From: Candidatus Coprocola pullicola
GTDB taxonomy: Bacteria > Bacillota > Clostridia > Lachnospirales > Anaerotignaceae
Reading direction: 5' to 3'
Assembly: GCA_018715395.1 (NCBI GenBank)
Contig: DVLQ01000039.1
Location: 1 to 39,338 of the forward strand
DNA: 39,338 bases
In this document: positions 8,060 through 14,841 of the stretch, piece by piece
Position numbering within the stretch: position 1 is the first letter of the stretch
Layout: each line of letters starts with the position of its first letter
Made by a program: the position numbers and the translations under genes
Notes under the pieces: model-generated
Database searches by the model: none
What the model saw: the letters and a program-made list of their open reading frames with translations, nothing else
What the model was told of the DNA's origin: nothing

Positions 8060-8956
8060 ATGAAAGGATATATTATGCAGATACAGCCCTTTTCTGTCAA
8101 TGACGGAGAAGGAATTCGCACAACGATATTTATGGCAGGATGTCCATTGCGATGCAAATGGTGTTCTAATCCTGAAGGAATGACACAAAAGCCAAAAACA
8201 GCATTTTATGAAAAAGTTTGCATAGGATGTGGCATTTGTACAACAGTTTGTCATTTACATGGAGGGATTAATCTAAACGAAGCAAAGCAAAGAAAGATTT
8301 GCGATGGCTGTGGCAGTTGTGCCGATGTTTGTCCTAGACATGCAAAAAAACGTATGATAATAGAAAAAGATGTTTCACAAATTGTAGAAGAAGTGAAAAA
8401 GCATAGTTTATTTTATAGACAATCAGGAGGAGGCATTACATTTTCCGGAGGAGAAGCTACAATGCAGAAAGAATTTTTGGAAGAACTTTCTTTGCAGTTG
8501 TATGATTTGGGATTTCATTTGACAATAGAAACTTGTGGCTATTTTTGTTTTGACGATGTAAAAAGTATACTAAACCGTATGGATATGATTTTTATGGATT
8601 TGAAACACATGGACAACGAAAAGCATCTCTTTTTTACTGGAGTAGACAACAAAAAAATACTAGAAAATATAAAAAGATTAGAGGAAATAAATGCAGAAAT
8701 TATCATACGTATTCCTGTGATAAAAGGAGTGAATGCAGATAAAGAAAATATTGAAAAAAGCGGCGTCTTTGTACATAAGTATTTGCCAAAAGCAAAAATG
8801 GAATTATTGCCCTATCATAAGTTTGGTTTTGGAAAATATGAAGCACTGGGTTTGAAGGTACCGGAAGAGTCATTTCAAACTCCTACAGAACAAGAAATGA
8901 AAGAGCTAAAAAAAGTGATACAAAATATAGGTATTACATTGGTAAATTTTCAGTAA
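8060..8956 (+). CDS. Glycyl radical enzyme activating enzyme (radical SAM)
   Basis: A 298-residue GRE activase. C28-x3-C32-x2-C35 (GCPLRCKWCSNPEG) binds the SAM-cleaving 4Fe-4S cluster. Two ferredoxin-like Cys sets follow (CIGCGICTTVC and CDGCGSCADVC), the insert seen in activases of non-pyruvate-formate-lyase GREs. SGGGITFSGGEA is the SAM-binding GGE motif. The ORF track begins at 8030, but ATG 8060 follows AAAGGGAAG and gives the usual start MKGYIMQIQPFSVNDGEGIR. It installs the Gly radical on the upstream enzyme. The gene is expressed through the intergenic hairpin. Confidence 0.96.
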   Translation: MKGYIMQIQPFSVNDGEGIRTTIFMAGCPLRCKWCSNPEGMTQKPKTAFYEKVCIGCGICTTVCHLHGGINLNEAKQRKICDGCGSCADVCPRHAKKRMIIEKDVSQIVEEVKKHSLFYRQSGGGITFSGGEATMQKEFLEELSLQLYDLGFHLTIETCGYFCFDDVKSILNRMDMIFMDLKHMDNEKHLFFTGVDNKKILENIKRLEEINAEIIIRIPVIKGVNADKENIEKSGVFVHKYLPKAKMELLPYHKFGFGKYEALGLKVPEESFQTPTEQEMKELKKVIQNIGITLVNFQ

Positions 8957-8963
8957 TAAAAAA

Positions 8964-9018
8964 GACTCATGATTATATGAGCTTAGTGGGTCGAAAAAGC
9001 CTATTTGGGCTTTTTCGA
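8964..9018 (+). terminator. Double hairpin after the activase gene
   Basis: CTCAT/ATGAG (about 8966-8981) is followed by TCGAAAAAGCC, loop TATTTG, GGCTTTTTCGA (8991-9018), an 11-bp perfect stem with T-rich 3' arm. The second hairpin belongs to the repeat unit that starts at 8982. Confidence 0.65.
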
Positions 9019-9190
9019 GTTTCATTAATGAATAAAACATTACTTCTTTGTATAAGCTTTGCCTTACCAAAAGTCTTGCAATACAGGTTTTTATTCGGCA
9101 GAAATAAATTCTGTTTACGGATTGCATTGGGGAAAATTTTTGTTCTCCAAACTATTGCATGAATAAAAAGAATTTTTTTGACAATTTGGA
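8982..9190 (+). repeat. Diverged single copy of the 208-bp terminator-associated repeat
   Basis: Reads in parallel with the tandem repeat at 16278-16688: CTTAGT.TGTC, a GCC/GGC hairpin, GTTTCATTAATGAATAAA, CTTTGCCTT..CCAAA, AATAAATTC.GTTT.CGGATTGCATT, and finally TTTTTTTGACA. Divergence is considerable, but the order is kept. Like the other copies it starts right after a hairpin at a gene 3' end. The minus-strand ORF 8906-9127 comes from this repeat and is not a gene. Confidence 0.75.
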
Positions 9191-9384
9191 CTTGAAATCG
9201 AAGCGATGAAATTCATCACTAATGCCCAAAAGTGGTGAAACATGAGGTTTTTAGCAAATCCATCCAAAATAAAAAAGCCGAAATGCTAACAAAAGAAAAT
9301 TTCTCGAAATTTGCAAATACTTTAATACAAAGACATACGAAAGGGGTTATGACAAGGATAACTCGTAGTGATATGAGTTTTTTA
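9191..9384. other. Unassigned segment between repeat and yczE-like gene
   Basis: A short plus-strand frame (from about 9231 to 9410, containing KENFSKFANTLIQRH) has a protein-like look but no clear start or ribosome site, and I do not recognise it. AACTC-N10-GAGTT plus T6 near 9359-9384 resembles the hairpin at 8966-8981, as if a terminator had been duplicated on either side of the repeat. Confidence 0.35.
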
Positions 9385-10035
9385 TCATTTTGTTTCAACT
9401 TTTTCAAATAATATGTTTGGTAAGAAAGAAAATATTTTTACAAAAAATTTTGCGATAAATCCAACCAGCAATGCTGCAATAATGGTTCCTTGTCCCACTC
9501 CTTGTATGGTGTGAAAAAATAAAAAAGAAAAACAAAGGGCTATGATAGATATACAAGCATCAAATATGACTTTTGTATTTCCGAAATTTTTATTCCATGT
9601 CACAACAATGGCACGTACAAAAGATTCTCCCGGAAGCATAACAACATTTGCTAATATTTCAATATAAATACCAAAACCCAGTATAAGAGAGCCTAAAAGT
9701 AAATCCATTAGTTTCATAATATAAGAAGTTGGATGCATATATTGTAATAATAACATGGCTATATCAATAAAATATCCAAATAGTATGGAAACAGGGATTT
9801 GTAAAAGATATTCTTTTTTGAAATTCTTTTTTAATATGATAAATTGCAGTAAAATTAAAATAATACTGAATGCTATTGTAAATTGACCCAAAGAAAAAGG
9901 AAATTGCAGACTTAATACATAAGGAATAGAAGAAATGGGAGAAGTTCCCAGTTCAGCTTTTGTAATAAAAGCAACGCCAAAAGAGCTGATTAACAATCCT
10001 ACTAAAAATATAACGTAACGTTTTAATTTTTCCAT
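9385..10035 (-). CDS. YczE/YitT-like integral membrane protein
   Basis: 216 residues with about five or six predicted membrane helices: an N-terminal helix VIFLVGLLISSFGVAFI, then GTSPISSIPY, and further segments at LLGSLILGFGIYIEI and GTIIAALLVGFIAKF. The AELGTSPI start and repeated glycine-rich helices match the YczE/YyaS/YitT family of uncharacterised membrane proteins. ATG 10035 is preceded on its strand by AAAGGGGAACATTT. It has its own consensus promoter between two identical operator-like sites, and an XRE gene lies immediately upstream on the same strand, so it is probably the regulator's main target. Molecular function is unknown for the family. Confidence 0.85.
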   Translation of the reverse strand: MEKLKRYVIFLVGLLISSFGVAFITKAELGTSPISSIPYVLSLQFPFSLGQFTIAFSIILILLQFIILKKNFKKEYLLQIPVSILFGYFIDIAMLLLQYMHPTSYIMKLMDLLLGSLILGFGIYIEILANVVMLPGESFVRAIVVTWNKNFGNTKVIFDACISIIALCFSFLFFHTIQGVGQGTIIAALLVGFIAKFFVKIFSFLPNILFEKVETK

Positions 10036-10109
10036 AAATGTTCCCCTTTCATTTTGTATAAATAAAAAATCCCCTTTCTTTGTAAAAAAAGAAAAAGGTA
10101 TAAAAAAGT

Positions 10110-10126
10110 AAACTAAAAAATAGTTT
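10110..10126. promoter_or_regulatory. Operator-like site 1 for the yczE-like promoter
   Basis: AAACTAAAAAATAGTTT, an inverted repeat of AAACTA around five bases, lying downstream of the promoter. It matches the site at 10186-10202 at 16 of 17 positions. Confidence 0.65.
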
Positions 10127-10148
10127 TGTAAAATAATAGCTATTGTTT

Positions 10149-10177
10149 ATTTTAAAATAGAAATAAATAATTGTCAA
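10149..10177 (-). promoter_or_regulatory. Sigma-A promoter of the yczE-like gene
   Basis: On the minus strand: TTGACA (10177-10172), 17 nt, TAAAAT (10154-10149). It is bracketed by the two AAACTAAAAAAYAGTTT sites. Confidence 0.75.
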
Positions 10178-10185
10178 TAAACAGA

Positions 10186-10202
10186 AAACTAAAAAACAGT
10201 TT
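10186..10202. promoter_or_regulatory. Operator-like site 2 for the yczE-like promoter
   Basis: AAACTAAAAAACAGTTT, upstream of the -35 box and 76 bp from the first site, which would allow a repression loop. The likely binder is the XRE protein encoded just upstream. Confidence 0.65.
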
Positions 10203-10213
10203 AAAGATATTTT

Positions 10214-10561
10214 TTATGTATGAAAAGCTTCGTCATAAATCCATAATAATAAAGATTTATAGATGAATTTTTTTTCATTGGCATTTAATTTCCAAACAAT
10301 ATTAAAAATTTTTTGACGCAAAAAAATAGCATTACTATATTCTTCATGAAAAGAAGAAAGAAGTATTTTAAAATCCATTTCAAAATAATTTGCCAATGCA
10401 ATGGCAGTATCTACAGAGGGTATGATGGTACCACGTTCAATTTGTCCTAAATAAGTTTCATGAATATTTAAAAATTCAGCAATATCAATCAATCTAAAAC
10501 CAGCCTGTTTTCTTAATGTTCTAAGGTTTTTTCCAAATATTTGACTATCGAATATAATAAT
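10214..10561 (-). CDS. XRE-family regulator with a non-canonical start
   Basis: The ORF track starts at an internal TTG (10492), which would cut off helix 1 of the DNA-binding domain. The frame continues upstream through FGKNLRTLRKQAGFRLIDIAEF, completing a normal XRE helix-turn-helix (LNIHETYLGQIERGTIIPS), until TAA at 10588. No ATG, GTG or TTG lies in the added part. AAAGGAG at 10570-10564 points to ATT 10561 or ATA 10555 as start, so the start codon is a rare type or has mutated from ATG. The protein is about 115 residues, with an alpha-helical C-terminus (KLNANEKKFIYKSLL). It probably controls the yczE-like gene through the paired sites between them. Confidence 0.7.
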   Translation of the reverse strand: MIIFDSQIFGKNLRTLRKQAGFRLIDIAEFLNIHETYLGQIERGTIIPSVDTAIALANYFEMDFKILLSSFHEEYSNAIFLRQKIFNIVWKLNANEKKFIYKSLLLWIYDEAFHT

Positions 10562-10715
10562 CGCTCCTTTTTGTATTTTCGCTCCTTATCATTATATTGG
10601 TAAAAATATAGCTTTATCGTATTATTAGTGATAATTGAAATATTTATAGCTATATTAAAGAAGAAAATAAATAATACTAAAAAAGAATAATAAAAAATAT
10701 GAAAAAATAGAATAT

Positions 10716-11473
10716 TTATTTATGACCTACAATCCATCTAAAACCAAAACCATAATAACCATCAATTTCTTTATGTCCTAAAAAGTATTTTTCTTCTTTT
10801 GTAACAATAAGTCCATTTTCAGTTTGTTTGAAAGAAGATATTACACAAAATCTGTCTTTTGAATTTTTACTGTCAATTTGCATTTGTATATCAGAAGCTC
10901 CTTTTTGTCTTAAAATAATAGAAGCATCTTATGGTGTTTATTTTTTATATTGTACTGTATTAGGTTTCATTTCTTCTCCGCTAAAATGCTCTAAAAGTTT
11001 GCTAAGCCCGCCATGAAATCCTCTTGATACAATGGAAAGTTTCCAAATATTATCTTTGTTATAGATTTCAGATAATATAATAGCTTTTTCTTGAGAAAAA
11101 AGACCCTTGAAAAGAAAAATTTTCTATTTCTACATTATTTTGATTGAGAATCATATTTCCTTTTGTAATATTACCCATAAGGGCGTTATCATCTGATGTT
11201 ACACAAAAGACAAGTTTGTTGATAAAAGAAGGAAGTCTGCTGATATTAATTTTAAAAATAGATTTTCCATTTGATGCATTCATAACAATGGCATTGTTTG
11301 GAGAGGAAGATTGATTATAAAAAACAAAATATCTATCATCATATAATTTTTTTATCAACTCCAAAACAGGTTACATGTAATTGTTTGGATTGTATCAATG
11401 CTGTAATTTCTATTTCGAAAATATTTTCTGATAAGAAGTCGTTTAGTTTTATTTTTTGCCCTTTTTTTAACAT
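10716..11473 (-). pseudogene. TerD-family stress protein gene, frameshifted
   Basis: Begins at ATG 11473 with AGAGG upstream (MLKKGQKIKLNDFL). The TerD domain is recognisable across three frames: CFGVDKK, a frameshift in A7 near 11350, then YDDRYFVFYNQSSSPNNAIVM and CVTSDDNALMGN. A second frameshift follows in a T6 run near 11097, then SQEKAIILSEIYNKDNIWK and SRGFHGGLSKLLEHF. Two TAA codons near 10935-10945 precede a readable C-terminal part (DASIILRQKGAS to GFGFRWIVGHK) ending at TAA 10716. Relatives bind Ca2+ and act in tellurite/general stress responses. Both frameshifts are in homopolymers, so they could be indel errors, but two extra stops argue for true decay. The ORFs listed here are fragments of this one gene. 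Confidence 0.8.
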
Positions 11474-11497
11474 ATGATTACCTCTTTCTAGTAATAT

Positions 11498-11526
11498 ATT
11501 ATATATCTCGTTTTGTAGCATTTCAA
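11498..11526 (-). promoter_or_regulatory. Promoter of the terD-like pseudogene
   Basis: Minus strand TTGAAA (11526-11521), 17 nt, TATAAT (11503-11498), about 25 nt before the ATG. It still looks functional although the gene is broken. Confidence 0.7.
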
Positions 11527-11600
11527 TATATTTATTTCATAAAAACATATATATTGTCAAAATAGGACAGGTTGTTCTAAATGTTATGAAAATGATTAAC

Positions 11601-11637
11601 TTGTCAAAAAAGAATAACAAAAATTGTTTTTTGACAA
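11601..11637. promoter_or_regulatory. Inverted repeat over the kinase promoter
   Basis: TTGTCAAAAA (11601-11610) and TTTTTGACAA (11628-11637) form a perfect 10-bp inverted repeat. The right arm contains the TTGACA of the promoter, and an extended -10 (TGTTAGAAT, 11647-11655) follows. A third TTGTCAA occurs at 11554. It is a probable operator for the sugar-kinase gene. Confidence 0.5.
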
Positions 11638-11682
11638 AATATATTATGTTAGAATAACTTAAAAAAAGAAAACAGGTATTTT

Positions 11683-13058
11683 ATGAAATATATTGCTGTA
11701 TTTGATGTTGGTACAACAGCTGTAAAAGGAGCCTTGATAAGAGAACAAGCAGAGGTATTGATAGAAAAAGAAATAGAAATTATAACTTATGTTGAAAAAA
11801 ATAATAAAACACAAAATCCAAAACAATGGTATGATGCTTTTTGTGAAACTTCAAAGATGTTTTGGAAAAGTTATATGCCACAACAAGTAGCAGGTATCGT
11901 TTTAAGTGGACAAATGCAAGATTTGATATTAATAAACAATGAAAATCAACCCGTTTGCAACGCTATTTTATATTCTGACAGCAGAGCTGTGGAAGAAGAC
12001 AGAGGAAATTCTCAGACGATTGAAAAAACAAGAAATATATGCTGTGACAGGAAATGATATGAATGGTTCTTTACCGATTGCAAAATTATTGTGGCAAAAA
12101 AATATCAAAAAGAACGATATAAACATATTAAAAAAATACTTTTTAGCAGTAAAGATTATATTGTATTATAACTAACAAATAGATTTATATCAGATACAAT
12201 CACTTGTTCAACAGTAGGCTGTATGAATATTTATAAAAAACAATGGGAAAAAGATTTTTTAAAAACATTGGATATTTCTTGGGAATTATTTCCAAAAATT
12301 GCATATGCTGATGAAATTGCCGCAAATGTGACAAAAAAAGCAGAGTCCGAAACAGGATATATACAAGGAACAAAAGTATATGTAGGTATGGGAGATGCCG
12401 GAGCCTCTACATTGGCAAGCGGCATTTCTCAGAAGGGAGAGTATAATATACAACTTGGTACTTCTAGTTGGGTAGCAGGCATATCCAACACAATGATAAA
12501 AAAAGAAGGTATATTTCATTTAGCAGGTATTACAAAAGATACCTATATCAATGTTGTGCCTTTTTTGAATGGAGGTAACGTATATCAATGGGCTACAGAT
12601 ATTTTTGCGGAAGGAAACTATGGTATGATGGAAAAATTATTGCAAAAAGCAGAAAAAAGTGACGTATTATGTTTACCGTATTTTGCAGGCGAACGTTTTC
12701 CGATACTGGATGAAAAGGCAAGCGGTATGTTTTTTGGTATCAAAGAAAAAACAACAAAGGCAGATTTGGCAAAATCTGTTTTAGAAGGCTGTGCCTTTTT
12801 TATTCGACAAGGTATAGAAACAATGGGAGAGCCTATTCAAAAAATTTCAATGATAGGCGGAGGCGCAAGAAGCAAAATCTGGTGCCAAATCATGGCTGAT
12901 ATATTACAGAAAACAATGATTGTATATGAAGATAGCACATTTTTAGCAATAAAAGCATTAGCTATGTTTGTAATGGAAAACAAGAAAAAAATCATATACA
13001 ATATGTTGTGTATGAACCAAAAAAAGAATTAAAAATATTTTATAAAAAAATATCATAA
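11683..13058 (+). pseudogene. FGGY-family sugar kinase (xylulokinase-like), frameshifted
   Basis: ATG 11683 opens with the FGGY phosphate loop (FDVGTTAVKGALI); GIVLSGQMQDLIL and ILYSDSRAVEE follow. Near 11995 the reading moves to frame +1 (EEILRRLKKQEIYAVTGND, GSLPIAKLLWQ). It returns to the first frame near 12140 (FSSKDYIVL), with a TAA at 12169-12171. MGDAGASTLASG, LPYFAGERFP and the ATP-site MIGGGARSKIW are intact. A last frameshift near 12990 moves into YVVYEPKKELKIFYKKIS, ending at 13058. Intact relatives phosphorylate a ketose or polyol. With at least three frameshifts plus a stop, this copy is dead. It lies upstream of a ketose-phosphate aldolase, which suggests a former small sugar pathway. 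Confidence 0.88.
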
Positions 13059-13070
13059 ATTTTTTACAGC

Positions 13071-13111
13071 TTTATACTAGTATCAGCACCATACAGATAT
13101 GATAGTATAAA
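13071..13111. promoter_or_regulatory. Inverted repeat upstream of the aldolase gene
   Basis: TTTATACTA (13071-13079) and TAGTATAAA (13103-13111) are perfect 9-bp inverted arms. A TTGACA occurs at 13120-13125, but I cannot find a well-spaced -10 for it. Operator function is a guess. Confidence 0.35.
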
Positions 13112-13196
13112 TGTGTGTATTGACAATATAAGTAAATTTTGAGAAGATAAATGGATAAAAAGATAGTATGATACATACAAAGGAGAATAAAAAAAT

Positions 13197-13877
13197 ATGA
13201 AACTGATGATTGATGATGCAAATTTAGAAAATATTAAAAAGATTTATGAATTTTTTCCGATAGATGGCGTTACAACCAATCCATCTATATTAGCAAAGAA
13301 TAAAAAACAGCCCTTTGAAGTATTAAAAGAAATTAGAGAGTTTATCGGCTCGGAGGCACAACTGCATGTGCAAGTGATTGCAGAAGATGCCGATGGAATG
13401 AGGCAAGACGCTGATAGAATACAAAAAGAGTTAGGAAATAATACATATATCAAAATTCCTGCTACCAAGGAAGGTTTAAAAGCCATGAAAATGTTGTATG
13501 AAGAAGGTTTTTTTATTACAGCTACAGCAATTTATACACAAATGCAAGCATTTTTGGCTGCAAAAGCCGGGGCGGAATATGTTGCGCCTTATGTAAATAG
13601 AATTGATAATTTAGGTGCAAATGGTATTCGAACGACAAAAGAAATTTATGATATTTTTAAAAACAATGGATTCAAGACAAAAGTGTTGGCGGCTAGCTTT
13701 AAAAATTCACAACAAGTATTGGAACTTTGTACATATGGCATAGGAGCGTGTACTGTTTCACCGGATGTTTTGGAAGGCTTGATAAAAAATGATACTGTGG
13801 CAATGGCAGTGAAAGCATTTGCAAGAGATTTTGAAGGATTGTGCGGAACAGGCAAGACGATGGCAAATTGTAATTAA
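13197..13877 (+). CDS. fsa: Fructose-6-phosphate aldolase / small transaldolase
   Basis: 226 residues, the usual length of the FSA/TalC subfamily. The N-terminus MIDDANLENIKKIYEFFPIDG and GVTTNPSILAK is the transaldolase signature. The Schiff-base Lys is K86 in YIKIPAT. ATATAIYTQMQAFLAAKAGA, VAPYVNRIDNLG and KVLAASFKNSQQV complete the barrel. It splits fructose 6-phosphate into dihydroxyacetone and glyceraldehyde 3-phosphate, or acts on a related 1-deoxy or substituted ketose phosphate. ATG 13197 follows AAAGGAGA. The kinase that may have supplied its substrate is now a pseudogene just upstream. TAL-type and FSA-type specificity cannot be told apart by eye. Confidence 0.9.
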   Translation: MKLMIDDANLENIKKIYEFFPIDGVTTNPSILAKNKKQPFEVLKEIREFIGSEAQLHVQVIAEDADGMRQDADRIQKELGNNTYIKIPATKEGLKAMKMLYEEGFFITATAIYTQMQAFLAAKAGAEYVAPYVNRIDNLGANGIRTTKEIYDIFKNNGFKTKVLAASFKNSQQVLELCTYGIGACTVSPDVLEGLIKNDTVAMAVKAFARDFEGLCGTGKTMANCN

Positions 13878-14059
13878 AATAGTATTAAGAAATAAAAAAG
13901 TTTTTGTTTCATATGAAAAATAGTATACTAAAAAATAAAATTGTTATAAATGAATTTGTTAAGTTTATATGAAAATAAGAATATAACAATATTATAAAAA
14001 GTGATGATTCTATTTTCTTTATTGAGAGATAATGAATAAAAAATAAATTTATTATACTT

Positions 14060-14102
14060 TTGACATAGTTCTGTTATTGATATTATACTAAATAACAGAA
14101 TC
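14060..14102 (+). promoter_or_regulatory. Promoter with dyad flanking the -10, upstream of the element cluster
   Basis: TTGACA (14060-14065), 18 nt, TATACT (14084-14089). The -10 sits inside a perfect 10-bp inverted repeat, TTCTGTTATT/AATAACAGAA (14069-14100). TAACAGAATC (14093-14102) also equals the terminal sequence of the IS6-like family, so this may be a remnant element end. It can pair with GATTCTGTT at 14107. It may have been the native promoter of the PLD-like gene before two insertions pushed it 700 bp away. The preceding stretch 13878-14059 shows nothing else. Confidence 0.45.
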
Positions 14103-14106
14103 GCAT

Positions 14107-14551
14107 GATTCTGTTAACTTAATATGAAAATAAAAGTACAGAAAAGACTTTTAAAAATACAATCATAAAAAAGAGCATACAAATAAAAGTGAACACCTGA
14201 AAAAATTTTTTAATATAAAAACCAGTGTTTTGCTTGTTCTTAAGAGTATGTAACATCTGCAACAGAAGCAGGTGCTTGTCTGAACAAATAAGAATGGGTA
14301 TGGATAAAATCATAATAAAACAAAAAATTAGAAATGATATCCAAAGCAGATTCAATACCCATAATTATCTTTTCCATAGCAATAAAGCCGATGAAAAAAG
14401 CAATGAGGACAAGAAATAGAAAAATCTTTAAAAGAAATGATGATATTTATGCACAATAACAGTTCCTTTGTGGGAGAAAAAGTTTTTGTTATAATTTTAT
14501 TGTACTTTCAATAAGAAACTGTTGCCTGTATCATTTTAACGTAACAGAATC
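14107..14551 (+). mobile_element. Miniature IS6-like element, copy A (445 bp)
   Basis: Starts GATTCTGTTAACTTAATATGA and ends with the inverse, TCATTTTAACGTAACAGAATC. Inside are the two ends of the 1.2-kb parent (25631-26832) joined by deletion, including a transposase C-terminal remnant read on the minus strand (14119-14355). It has no target duplication. Copy B sits beside it; without B and its duplication, A would end 26 nt before the PLD-like ATG. Its right end contains an extended -10 (TGTTATAAT) facing outward. Confidence 0.85.
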
Positions 14552-14560
14552 CAATTTCAT

Positions 14561-14816
14561 GATTGTGTTCATTGAATATGAAAATAAAAGTAGAGAAATG
14601 CGCGACAAATATATTTTTGACGTCTGTATTTATATTTTCTCCAACGCCAAAAAGAATGAGAAAAGCAATGAGGACAAGAAATAGTAAAATTTTTAAAAGT
14701 AATGATGATATTTATGCACAATAACAGTTCCTTTCTAAAAGAAAAAGTTTTTGTTATAATTCTATTGTACTTTCAATAAGAAACTGTTGCCTATATGATT
14801 TTAACATAACAGAATC
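14561..14816 (+). mobile_element. Miniature IS6-like element, copy B (256 bp)
   Basis: A 256-bp non-coding element with terminal inverted repeats (GATTGTGTTCATTGAATATGA and GATTTTAACATAACAGAATC). It is flanked by the 8-bp duplication AATTTCAT (14553-14560 and 14817-14824). Four bases (AAAT) and then AGGAGG, the ribosome site of the PLD-like gene, follow. It has the same length and internal junction as copy E at 33220. The outward extended -10 TGTTATAAT near 14752 could drive the next gene. Confidence 0.92.
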
Positions 14817-14841
14817 AATTTCATAAATAGGAGGAGAATGC

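Noticed and set aside
13197-13877. Aldolase as a member of the GRE pathway
   Set aside because: It is 4 kb away behind a different promoter and next to a sugar-kinase pseudogene; kept only as an alternative hypothesis.
14107-14816. CRISPR or tandem array suggested by repeated blocks
   Set aside because: Repeats are full miniature elements with inverted ends and an 8-bp duplication; there are no short regular repeats with unique spacers anywhere in the window.
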